Shown piece by piece: positions 1-6,907 of a stretch of DNA of 7,997 nt. The stretch's first letter is position 1. The number at the start of each line of letters is the position of its first letter. Origin of the DNA: Cellvibrionales bacterium UBA3090 (GTDB lineage: Bacteria > Pseudomonadota > Gammaproteobacteria > Pseudomonadales > Porticoccaceae); NCBI GenBank assembly GCA_002367235.1, contig DFBC01000035.1:1-7997 (forward strand). Direction: 5' to 3'. Under the pieces are notes generated by a model. That model had not been told where the DNA came from. It saw only the letters and a list, made by a program, of their open reading frames with translations, and searched no databases. A program made the translations under genes and the position numbers.

Positions 1-1
1 A

Positions 2-1642
2 TTGTTCTGCCTGTTGCTTATCACTGGTTGTAGTGGTGGCGAAAGCAATGTCACCACAGGTAACAGGGATGGAATTCTCCACTGGGGCAATGGCACCGAC
101 CCCCAGGAACTCGATCCCCATATCGTTACCGGTGTTCCAGAACATCACATTCTCACGGCGCTGCTCGAAGGACTGGTACTGAAAGATCCAGCGACACTTG
201 AGCCGGCACCCGGTGTTGCCGAACGTTGGGAGGTGAGCTCTGATGGGAAAATCTATACCTTTCATCTTCGCCATAACGCAAGATGGTCCAACGGCGACCC
301 CGTTACCGCTCACGACTTTGCCTGGTCCTGGTGGCGAGCGTTACAGCCGGCACTGGGAAACCAATATGCCTATATGTTCTTTCCGGTTAAAAATGCCGAA
401 GCCTATCTGAATCAGGAGATCAAAGATTTTTCCCAGGTGGGCGTCAAGGTATTGGATAACTATACGCTACGGGTTGAGCTGTCCAACCCCACGCCCTATT
501 TTCTGCAATTACTGGATCACTACAGTATGTTTCCGGTGCATCGCCCCACGATTGAAAAGTTTGGCGCTGCCGATGAACGCGGTAGCTTGTGGACCCGCCC
601 GGGCAATTTCGTCGGGAATGGCCCCTTCATGCTCACTGAGTGGCAACTCTTTAAAAAGGTGGACGTCGCAAAAAACCCCTACTACTGGGATGCGGCGACG
701 GTAAAGCTTAATGGTATTCGCTTCCACCCAACGGAGAATGTCACCACGGAGGAGCGCATGTTCCGATCTGGTCAATTACACCATACCGCCAGTATTCCTA
801 TCGACAAAGTGGCGGTCTACAAAAAAAACAACCCAGAATTACTCCACTCTCACCCCTACTTGGGTAATTATTTTTACCGCATCAATACAAAATCACCCCA
901 CCTTAGTGACAAGCGAGTACGTCAGGCATTGGCCATGAGCATTAATGGCCAACAAATTGTGGAGCAAGTCACCAAGGGCGGCGAAGTCCCCGCCTATACT
1001 TTTACACCACCTGATACGCTAGGCTATACAGCCAAGAGAGGTTTTGAATTTAACCCCGAGAAGGCCCGCCAACTCCTGGCAGACGCCGGATATCCCAATG
1101 GAGAAGGCTTTCCTGTCACCGAACTGCTCTATAACACCTCAGAGGGCCACCGCAAGATTGCTGTCGCTATCCAGCAGATGTGGAACCAGTACTTGGGCGT
1201 TAACATCACCCTCAACAATCAGGATTGGAAGGTATATTTGAATTCTGTGGATAACGGCGACTACGCCATTGCCAGAGCGGGATGGATTGGTGACTACGTA
1301 GACCCAAACACATTTCTCGATATGTGGATTACCGGTGGGGGCAACAACCGTACGGGGTGGTCCAATGCCCGCTACGATGAGTTGATCCTAAAGTTGGCAC
1401 CCACCGCCAGTGATAGGGAAACCCGTTACAAACTCATGACCGAGGCCGAGGCAATACTACTGGATGAGATGCCGGTGATTCCCATCTATATCTATAACAG
1501 CAAAAGCCTGGTTCACCCCAGCTTAAAGGGATTAACACCCAACATTCTCGATTATACCGTTTACAAAAACCTCTCTCTGGATAGCAGTTATCAAGGCAAA
1601 CCCTTCAATAATAAAAACCACTCAGGGGAGGCCGTGCACTGA
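2..1642 (+). CDS. oppA: OppA-type periplasmic oligopeptide-binding lipoprotein (5' partial)
   Basis: Substrate-binding protein (SBP family 5) that captures peptides in the periplasm and delivers them to OppBC. The reading frame is open to the left edge. The first visible residues (LFCLLLITGC) are the end of a lipoprotein signal peptide with lipobox I-T-G-C at visible residues 7-10, so the start codon and basic n-region lie upstream. The TTG at position 2 is probably an internal Leu codon. Residues ~72-115 carry the family-5 signature (AERWEVSSDGKIYTF, then WSNGDPVTAHDF). The stretch GWIGDYVDP around 428-436 matches the E. coli/Salmonella OppA region whose Asp419 binds the peptide N-terminal amine; here that is D431. 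The visible 546 residues are close to the usual OppA length (~543). The stop overlaps the oppB start by one base. OppA is favoured over DppA because of the peptide-site motif and the OppBC neighbours; substrate range is not visible. Confidence 0.93.
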   Translation: MFCLLLITGCSGGESNVTTGNRDGILHWGNGTDPQELDPHIVTGVPEHHILTALLEGLVLKDPATLEPAPGVAERWEVSSDGKIYTFHLRHNARWSNGDPVTAHDFAWSWWRALQPALGNQYAYMFFPVKNAEAYLNQEIKDFSQVGVKVLDNYTLRVELSNPTPYFLQLLDHYSMFPVHRPTIEKFGAADERGSLWTRPGNFVGNGPFMLTEWQLFKKVDVAKNPYYWDAATVKLNGIRFHPTENVTTEERMFRSGQLHHTASIPIDKVAVYKKNNPELLHSHPYLGNYFYRINTKSPHLSDKRVRQALAMSINGQQIVEQVTKGGEVPAYTFTPPDTLGYTAKRGFEFNPEKARQLLADAGYPNGEGFPVTELLYNTSEGHRKIAVAIQQMWNQYLGVNITLNNQDWKVYLNSVDNGDYAIARAGWIGDYVDPNTFLDMWITGGGNNRTGWSNARYDELILKLAPTASDRETRYKLMTEAEAILLDEMPVIPIYIYNSKSLVHPSLKGLTPNILDYTVYKNLSLDSSYQGKPFNNKNHSGEAVH

Positions 1643-2577
1643 TGTTCCGCTTCATTATCAGTCGAGTACTTCAGGCCATTCCGGTACTACTAGTCGTCGT
1701 TACCATCACCTTCTTTCTGGTGCGCGTCGCTCCCGGCGGGCCCTTTAGTGCTGAAAAAGCAGTCCCACCCGAGGTCATCAAGGCGTTGGAAGCCCGCTAC
1801 CACCTAGACGAGCCCATCTGGCAGCAATATCTGGGCTACCTGAATGATCTAGTTCATGGTGAATTTGGACCCTCGTTTCGCTACCCAGGAAGAACCGTCA
1901 ATGAATTGATTGCCGGCGGCCTGCCGATCACTGCGGAATTGGCATTCTATGCCATGCTGGTGGCCGTTATTATCGGTGTCTGTGCTGGTGTTTTTGCGGC
2001 GCTTAAGCCCAATACGCCTCAAGACTACATCCCCATGTCCGCGGCCATGCTCGGTATCTGTATGCCTTCCTTTTTAATGGGGCCGTTATTGGTACTGGTA
2101 TTTGGTATCTGGTTTGAGTGGGTACCGGTGTCCGGCTGGGGAGACTTACCCGGCGACAAAATATTACCAGCCATTACCCTGGGCTCCGGCTATGCGGCTT
2201 TTCTTGCCCGCCTCAGCCGAGGCGGCATGCTGGAGGTGATGTCTCAGGACTATATTCGCACAGCCAGGGCCAAGGGTCTGCCGGAATGGGTCGTGGTACT
2301 AAAACATGGCCTGCGCGGTGGTTTAATCCCTGTCGTCGCCTTTCTAGGTCCCGCCTTTGCCGGTCTATTAAGTGGTTCCTTTGTGGTGGAAACCATCTTC
2401 CAGATTCCAGGGCTGGGACGCTTTTATGTACAGGCTGCCTTCAACCGCGACTACACCATGATTTTGGGAACTACGGTGTTTTTTGCTACCCTCATCGTCC
2501 TGTTTAATTTGCTATCGGACATCGTCTCCGTGTGGATCAACCCCAAGCTGCGCCACCAGCTACGGGAGGGCAAATAA
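1642..2577 (+). CDS. oppB: Oligopeptide ABC transporter permease OppB
   Basis: Inner-membrane permease that pairs with OppC to form the peptide channel. The 311-residue product matches the usual length (~306) and closely resembles E. coli OppB, for example in the N-terminal helix followed by RVAPGGPFSAEKAVPPEV and YHLDEP. About six hydrophobic segments are visible, near residues 9-29, 100-122, 132-157, 173-190, 231-253 and 275-297. The cytoplasmic EAA loop that docks on the ATPase is at ~201-232 (DYIRTARAKGLP, then a conserved Gly region). The ATG shares its A with the oppA stop (TGATG), and AGGGGAGG at 1624-1631 is a strong Shine-Dalgarno sequence 10 nt upstream. This implies coupled translation with oppA. 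Confidence 0.96.
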   Translation: MFRFIISRVLQAIPVLLVVVTITFFLVRVAPGGPFSAEKAVPPEVIKALEARYHLDEPIWQQYLGYLNDLVHGEFGPSFRYPGRTVNELIAGGLPITAELAFYAMLVAVIIGVCAGVFAALKPNTPQDYIPMSAAMLGICMPSFLMGPLLVLVFGIWFEWVPVSGWGDLPGDKILPAITLGSGYAAFLARLSRGGMLEVMSQDYIRTARAKGLPEWVVVLKHGLRGGLIPVVAFLGPAFAGLLSGSFVVETIFQIPGLGRFYVQAAFNRDYTMILGTTVFFATLIVLFNLLSDIVSVWINPKLRHQLREGK

Positions 2578-3470
2578 TGTCCTCATCGATACCCGCAGCT
2601 GAAATTCTTGAATACGCCGAAAAAGGTACCTCCCTCTGGCAGGACGCCTGGATTCGGTTACGTAAAAATACCCTTGCCTTGTTTGGCCTTGGGGTAATCC
2701 TGACGCTCTGCCTGATCGCCCTCATGACGCCTTTTATAGCCCCATACGGCTATGAAGAGCAGAACCTGTTGCTCGGCGCTGCGCCACCCTCTGCAGAACA
2801 TTGGCTGGGAACTGATATCTTTGGCAGGGATATGCTGACCCGAATCATGTACGGCAGCCGAGTTTCCCTAATGGTTGGCTTTATCGCCACCGGCGTTGCA
2901 CTGGCCATTGGAGTCCTGTGGGGGACTATTGCCGGTTATGCCGGTGGACGTGTGGACGCGGTGATGATGCGAATTGTCGACATTCTCTATGCCCTGCCCT
3001 TTATGATTTTTATCGTGCTGCTAATGGTTGTATTTGGGCGAAATATCCTTCTGCTGTTTCTAGCCATCGGTGCCGTTGAATGGCTAACCATGGCCAGAAT
3101 TGTCCGTGGCCAGGTATTATCCCTGCGACGTCAGGAATTTGTAGAAGCAGCCGTTTCTCTTGGCCTCTCTCGCTGGACTATTATCCGCCGTCATCTAATA
3201 CCCAACACCCTCGGACCAGTGATTGTCTACACGACATTGACCATTCCCAGCGTCATGCTACTGGAAGCATTTCTCAGCTTCCTTGGGCTGGGCATCCAAC
3301 CGCCACAAAGCTCCTGGGGACTGCTAATTTCCTACGGTGTAGAAACAATGGAGGAGTATCCCTGGCTGCTACTATTCCCCGGGTTGACCCTGTCCATCAC
3401 GCTGTTTGCTTTGAATTTTCTCGGTGATGGGCTACGTGATGCCCTCGACCCAAAAGCTTCAAGAGACTGA
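2577..3470 (+). CDS. oppC: Oligopeptide ABC transporter permease OppC
   Basis: Second inner-membrane permease of the importer. I place the start at the ATG at 2577, which overlaps the oppB stop (TAATG) and follows GGGAGGG at 2564-2570 with a 6-nt spacer. This gives 297 residues, close to the ~302 of E. coli OppC. A GTG at 2532 would add 15 residues inside oppB and is not needed. The N-terminal soluble segment contains SLWQDAWIRLRKN, as in OppC. HWLGTDIFGRD (~75-85) is the usual OppC/DppC motif before the second helix. The EAA loop lies at ~184-210 (EFVEAAVSLGLS). SFLGLGIQPPQSSWG (~234-248) and a DGLRDALDP C-terminus are also typical. Hydrophobic segments lie near 31-52, 97-119, 133-152, 155-172, 212-233 and 262-284. 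Confidence 0.95.
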   Translation: MSSSIPAAEILEYAEKGTSLWQDAWIRLRKNTLALFGLGVILTLCLIALMTPFIAPYGYEEQNLLLGAAPPSAEHWLGTDIFGRDMLTRIMYGSRVSLMVGFIATGVALAIGVLWGTIAGYAGGRVDAVMMRIVDILYALPFMIFIVLLMVVFGRNILLLFLAIGAVEWLTMARIVRGQVLSLRRQEFVEAAVSLGLSRWTIIRRHLIPNTLGPVIVYTTLTIPSVMLLEAFLSFLGLGIQPPQSSWGLLISYGVETMEEYPWLLLFPGLTLSITLFALNFLGDGLRDALDPKASRD

Positions 3471-3527
3471 GAAACATATATTAATTATTTTTTAGATAAC
3501 CTTCGTAACTAATTGATTTAAATAATA
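3471..3527 (+). other. AT-rich intercistronic gap before the ATPase gene
   Basis: This is the only real gap in the opp operon. It is 57 nt long with 9 G/C bases (about 84% AT). It contains no convincing Shine-Dalgarno in front of the ATG at 3528, no terminator hairpin with a U-run, and no promoter with good -35 and -10 elements. It may be an unstructured ribosome-entry (S1-type) leader or an mRNA cleavage region. A weak internal promoter cannot be excluded. Confidence 0.5.
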
Positions 3528-5204
3528 ATGAAATTACTTAAAGTCGACAATTTAACCACCCACTTTCATACCCGCGAGGGCGTGGTTAAAGCTGTGGACG
3601 GCATTAGCTTTAGCGTCAACCAAGGTGAAACACTTGCCATTGTCGGGGAGTCAGGGTCTGGGAAATCTGTCGCTTGCTACAGCCTGCTCAAACTGATTCC
3701 ACAGCCTCCAGGAAAGATTGTTGCAGGCAGCGCCTTGTTCGACGGTCGCGACCTGCTTCAAGCCGACGAAAGTACCTTGCAAAATATTCGCGGCAATGAC
3801 ATCGCTATTATTTTTCAAGACCCCATGACCTGCCTGAATCCCTACTTAACGGTGGGCGAACAGCTCATTGAACCGCTAATTTACCATCACAATATTTCAC
3901 GTAAAAATGCGGCAGTGCGCGCTACCGAGATTCTTGGAGAGGTCGGCATTGTAGAGCCAGAAAAACGCATGGGCAGCTATCCTCACGAGTTCTCCGGCGG
4001 TATGCGCCAACGAGTGATGATTGCCATGGCTCTGATCACTGAACCCAAGCTACTCATCTGCGATGAGCCCACCACCGCACTTGACGTCACCATTCAGGCA
4101 CAAATTCTGAATTTGGTCAAAGCCTTACAGATTAAGCGTAATATTGCGGTGATCTTTATCAGTCACGACCTCGCCGTTGTCGCCGGAGTCGCCGACAACG
4201 TCGCCGTGATGAAAGATGGATTGATTGTAGAACAAGGGCCGGTCGATGAGATCTTCTATCGGGGTCAGCATGAATACACGAAAAAACTTCTCGCCGCGAT
4301 TCCCGAAGGAGCCAAACCACTATCGGCTCAATCGCCACCGATGAACACAGACAAAAAATCTGAACATAAACCGCTACTCAGTATTAGCGCACTAAAAACC
4401 CACTTCCACGACTATAGCGGCGGCTGGCTAAAGCGAAACCAAAAAGTTATCAAGGCCGTAGATGATGTCTCGTTGACCATACAACAGGGCGAAATACTTG
4501 GACTTGTGGGTGAATCGGGTTCGGGCAAATCAACCCTGGGGCGTTCGATTCTGCAATTGGTGCCAATTACCAGTGGTAGCGTGGTCTTTGATGGGACGGA
4601 GTTAACCCGTTTATCTCCCACGCAAATGAAGCCTGTGCGTCGCCGCATGCAGATGATATTCCAGGACCCCTATTCCTCTCTCAATCCACGTATGACGGTA
4701 TTTGACACCCTGGCTGAACCATTGCTCTACCACAGGCTTGCTACTCGCAAAACCGTTACAGCACAGGTGTTGGCGCTAATGGATGATGTGGGGCTTGCCC
4801 GCGCTGCCATTCGCAAATATCCCCATGAGTTCTCGGGAGGCCAGCGACAACGCATTGCGGTCGGTCGTGCCATCTCCACCAAACCGGAACTGGTCATAGC
4901 AGATGAGCCGGTATCGGCCCTGGACGTTACCATTCAGGCACAAATACTCGACCTGATACTGGCACTGGTAGAGAAACACGACCTAACGATGCTGTTTATC
5001 TCACATGATCTTTCAGTTGTTCGTTATATCGCCGACAGAATAGCCGTAATGCATCACGGGAAATTAGTGGAAACCGGTATCACGGAGCCCTTGTTCTCAG
5101 CACCGAAACACGATTACACCAAGAAATTACTGTCCGCCATTCCCGTGGCAGACCCGGTTAAAGAACGACAACGGCAAGTTGATTTAATCCAATTGGGTAA
5201 TTGA
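3528..5204 (+). CDS. Fused OppD-OppF type ATPase of the oligopeptide ABC transporter
   Basis: A 558-residue protein with two complete ABC nucleotide-binding domains in tandem, in place of separate OppD and OppF. Domain 1 has Walker A GESGSGKS (40-47), Q-loop Q97, signature FSGGMRQR (155-162), Walker B LLICDEP (175-181) and switch H213. Domain 2 has Walker A GESGSGKST (328-336), Q-loop Q379, signature FSGGQRQR (435-442), Walker B LVIADEP (455-461) and H493. Both sets look catalytically intact. Each half ends with YTKKLL.AIP, the start of the oligopeptide-transporter C-terminal region. The first half is OppD/DppD-like (GKSV) and the second OppF/DppF-like (GKSTLGR). A polar linker at ~260-282 joins them. 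The Cys-rich C-terminal extension found in many OppD/DppD proteins is absent. The same architecture is known from YejF and GsiA, but this partner set is OppABC. The start is the ATG after a 57-nt AT-rich gap with no clear Shine-Dalgarno. Confidence 0.95.
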   Translation: MKLLKVDNLTTHFHTREGVVKAVDGISFSVNQGETLAIVGESGSGKSVACYSLLKLIPQPPGKIVAGSALFDGRDLLQADESTLQNIRGNDIAIIFQDPMTCLNPYLTVGEQLIEPLIYHHNISRKNAAVRATEILGEVGIVEPEKRMGSYPHEFSGGMRQRVMIAMALITEPKLLICDEPTTALDVTIQAQILNLVKALQIKRNIAVIFISHDLAVVAGVADNVAVMKDGLIVEQGPVDEIFYRGQHEYTKKLLAAIPEGAKPLSAQSPPMNTDKKSEHKPLLSISALKTHFHDYSGGWLKRNQKVIKAVDDVSLTIQQGEILGLVGESGSGKSTLGRSILQLVPITSGSVVFDGTELTRLSPTQMKPVRRRMQMIFQDPYSSLNPRMTVFDTLAEPLLYHRLATRKTVTAQVLALMDDVGLARAAIRKYPHEFSGGQRQRIAVGRAISTKPELVIADEPVSALDVTIQAQILDLILALVEKHDLTMLFISHDLSVVRYIADRIAVMHHGKLVETGITEPLFSAPKHDYTKKLLSAIPVADPVKERQRQVDLIQLGN

Positions 5205-5230
5205 AAAATAACAGAGAAACCATTCACACC

Positions 5231-5265
5231 AGGCTAACTCAGATCCCAACTGATCTGGCTAGCTT
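5231..5265. terminator. Possible hairpin between convergent opp operon and dbpA
   Basis: CAGATC (5240-5245) pairs with GATCTG (5252-5257) around a 6-nt loop. An outer stem AGGCTA/TAGCTT (5231-5236 with 5260-5265, one G-U pair) lies beyond a small internal loop. It sits exactly between the two convergent genes and overlaps the dbpA stop codon. There is no immediate U-run on the plus strand. On the minus strand a U-rich stretch appears only about 20 nt later. A weak or processed 3' end is therefore as likely as true intrinsic termination. Confidence 0.35.
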
Positions 5266-6647
5266 CGGAGCAGCCTGACGCGGAAAGAGCGGCCTTTTAA
5301 CTTCCCTTGACCGAGTTTTTGAAGCGCAGGTTTATAGACATCACGACTCACTGCCACGTAAGCACAGTTATCAGCGATATTGATTTTTCCTACCGCAGTA
5401 CCTGGAATGCCATTTTCGCCCGTGAGCGCACCCAAAATATCACCGGGGCGTACTTTTTGCTTTTTCCCGCCGTCGATCTGTAATGTTTCCATCGCCGAAT
5501 GAAACACAGGTTTATCCAGCAGGTTCATTGATGGCAATGCTTCACTCACAATCATACGGTCTAAATAATCTTCCAGCATGACGACCTTATAATGCTCTCT
5601 GTCGGAATAAAGAGAGCAGGCAATACCTTTACCACCGGCCCGACCTGTACGCCCTATGCGATGAATATGGATCTCTGAATCCCGGGCAAGTTGATAGTTA
5701 ATCACCGCATCAAGCGCCTCAATATCCAGCCCCCTTGCCGCAACATCTGTCGCTACCAGCACCGAGGCACTTCTGTTGGCGAAACGTATCAAGGTTTGAT
5801 CGCGATCCCGTTGTTCCAGATCGCCATGCAGTGCCACGGCACTAAAACCATAGTTCACCAGTTCACCTGCAACCTCCTGAGCCTCTCGCTTCGTGTTACA
5901 AAAGACCAAGGTGGATTCCGGCTGGTATTTCATTAATAGCAAGCGAAGCGCCGTCATACGCTGTTTGTCATCGGTTACTTTGAAGAAATGCTGCTGAATC
6001 GTACTTTTATCATGGGTGGATTCCACCTGAACCATGATCGGCTCACGCATGATTCGCTTGGCTACCGACTGAATCTCAGCGGGATAGGTCGCACTAAACA
6101 ACAGGGTTTGTCGCTTAGAGGGCAGGTATTCGGCGATAGCATCCAGCGAAGGCTGAAATCCCATATCGAGCATTCGATCGGCTTCATCCAGCACCAGTGT
6201 GGTCAGGTTATTCAGTTTCAGCGTTCCTTTACGCAAGTGCTCTTCTACTCGCCCGGGAGTCCCCACAACAATGTGGGCACCATGCTCGAGTGAACCAATC
6301 TGAGGACCAAATGGCATACCACCACACAGTGTTAGCACTTTGATATTATGAATGGTTCTCGCCAGGCGACGAATTTCTTTGGCTACCTGGTCTGCCAACT
6401 CACGCGTAGGACAAAGCACCAGCGATTGCACTTGAAACTGTTTTACGTTGAGCTTTTCCAGCAAGCCAAGTGAAAAAGCCGCCGTTTTACCGGAGCCCGT
6501 TTTACCTTGGGCGATAACATCCTTGCCAACCAAGATATGCGGCAAGCTCTGCGCCTGAATGGGGGTCATCTCCTCATAACCCAGAGACAAGAGGTTATGT
6601 AGTAAATCTGGCTTTAGTGTAAGAGATGAAAAAGCGGCTGGGTTCAA
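5259..6647 (-). CDS. dbpA: ATP-dependent RNA helicase DbpA (DEAD-box)
   Basis: Helicase acting in large-subunit ribosome assembly; E. coli DbpA is directed to hairpin 92 of 23S rRNA by its C-terminal domain. The 462-residue length matches DbpA (~457). Motifs in order: Q-motif F6 and TPIQAQ (28-33), motif I AQGKTGSGKT (46-55), Ia PTRELA (80-85), GG (109-110), Ib TPGR (130-133), II DEAD (154-157), III SAT (185-187), V ATDVAARGLD (299-308), VI HRIGRTGR (329-336). Residues ~390-462 form the DbpA-specific RNA-binding domain (KVRPGDILGALTGENGIPG, then YVAVSRDVY), which separates it from RhlE, SrmB and CsdA. The start is TTG at 6645-6647 with AGGA 8 nt upstream. An in-frame TAG at 6663-6665 excludes any upstream ATG, and the next ATG (codon 27) would remove part of the Q-motif. 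Confidence 0.97.
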   Translation of the reverse strand: MNPAAFSSLTLKPDLLHNLLSLGYEEMTPIQAQSLPHILVGKDVIAQGKTGSGKTAAFSLGLLEKLNVKQFQVQSLVLCPTRELADQVAKEIRRLARTIHNIKVLTLCGGMPFGPQIGSLEHGAHIVVGTPGRVEEHLRKGTLKLNNLTTLVLDEADRMLDMGFQPSLDAIAEYLPSKRQTLLFSATYPAEIQSVAKRIMREPIMVQVESTHDKSTIQQHFFKVTDDKQRMTALRLLLMKYQPESTLVFCNTKREAQEVAGELVNYGFSAVALHGDLEQRDRDQTLIRFANRSASVLVATDVAARGLDIEALDAVINYQLARDSEIHIHRIGRTGRAGGKGIACSLYSDREHYKVVMLEDYLDRMIVSEALPSMNLLDKPVFHSAMETLQIDGGKKQKVRPGDILGALTGENGIPGTAVGKINIADNCAYVAVSRDVYKPALQKLGQGKLKGRSFRVRLLRS

Positions 6648-6655
6648 AATAATAA

Positions 6656-6659
6656 TCCT
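6656..6659 (-). promoter_or_regulatory. Shine-Dalgarno AGGA deciding the dbpA TTG start
   Basis: On the minus strand the order is TAG stop, TAT, AGG, ATT, ATT, ATT, TTG, AAC. AGGA lies 8 nt before TTG, an ordinary spacing, and 5 nt before the nearest ATT. No ATG or GTG is available in this frame between the stop and the conserved Q-motif, so initiation must use TTG or, less likely, ATT. Confidence 0.6.
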
Positions 6660-6696
6660 ATACTAGTGCTTTATTGAAATAAGCCTTGGCTTTAAG

Positions 6697-6749
6697 TTAA
6701 CAGCTTTGAGCAATTCTGCCGCAGCTTAACAGCCTCTATGAGCAACTGC
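6697..6749. repeat. Imperfect direct repeat, two units of about 24 bp
   Basis: Unit 1 (6697-6719) and unit 2 (6726-6749) share three blocks in the same order: TTAACAGC, TGAGCAA and CTGC. The blocks are separated by short variable spacers (2 versus 5 nt, then 2 versus 0 nt). The repeat period is about 29-32 nt. It lies 50-100 nt upstream of the dbpA start. Confidence 0.6.
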
Positions 6750-6802
6750 GATATATTGCTTAAAACTGTAATTTATCCCGCCAAATAACACATAGCCTCT
6801 GA

Positions 6803-6816
6803 TTGATTGCATTCAA
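6803..6816. promoter_or_regulatory. FNR/Anr-like box (weak candidate)
   Basis: TTGATTGCATTCAA matches the FNR-family consensus TTGAT-N4-ATCAA at 9 of 10 defined positions. It lies about 100 nt upstream of the microprotein start. Short motifs like this arise by chance, and no strong promoter is placed at the usual -41.5 distance. Confidence 0.25.
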
Positions 6817-6834
6817 AGGTGACTTTAATCATTT

Positions 6835-6846
6835 GTTTGATCAAAC
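6835..6846. promoter_or_regulatory. 12-bp perfect palindrome, possible operator
   Basis: GTTTGATCAAAC is perfectly self-complementary. It lies 62 nt upstream of the microprotein ATG, within or next to the weak rightward promoter candidate. The position suits a repressor site, but I do not recognise it as the operator of a particular regulator. Confidence 0.35.
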
Positions 6847-6907
6847 CACACCGATACAGTCGTAGCCCTTAGATTCAACCCCACAATTCGAACCAGAGGT
6901 AAAACTT

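Larger units (their letters stand above)
6648..6907. other. Divergent intergenic region between dbpA and the Cys-motif microprotein gene
   Basis: This 260-nt non-coding stretch must hold the promoters for dbpA (leftward) and the microprotein gene (rightward). Neither has a strong sigma70 promoter that I can identify. Structure seen: an imperfect direct repeat (6697-6719 and 6726-6749), an FNR-like sequence (6803-6816) and a 12-bp palindrome (6835-6846). A weak rightward promoter could be TTGTTT (6833-6838), a 16-nt spacer and TACAGT (6855-6860). That would put the palindrome between -35 and -10. Confidence 0.5.

Noticed and set aside
509..775. Minus-strand open frame of 88 codons inside oppA
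   Set aside because: Shadow of the strongly supported oppA reading frame; no Shine-Dalgarno or protein motif.
474..1241. Several short plus-strand frames inside oppA (474-704, 711-938, 1044-1241)
   Set aside because: Out-of-frame shadows within a conserved family-5 binding protein.
2118..2507. 129-codon plus-strand frame inside oppB
   Set aside because: Overlaps the conserved EAA loop region of OppB in another frame; low-complexity Cys/Arg composition typical of a shadow.
2532..2576. GTG start giving OppC 15 extra residues
   Set aside because: The ATG at 2577 has an excellent Shine-Dalgarno and the stop-start overlap also seen between oppA and oppB, and it gives the normal family length.
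3080..3427. 115-codon plus-strand frame inside oppC
   Set aside because: Shadow frame over the OppC EAA loop and C-terminal helices.
4412..4979. Minus-strand frames within the second ATPase domain
   Set aside because: Antisense shadows of the conserved Walker and signature regions.
5691..6293. Plus-strand frames antisense to dbpA
   Set aside because: No start signals; the opposite strand encodes conserved DEAD-box motifs throughout.
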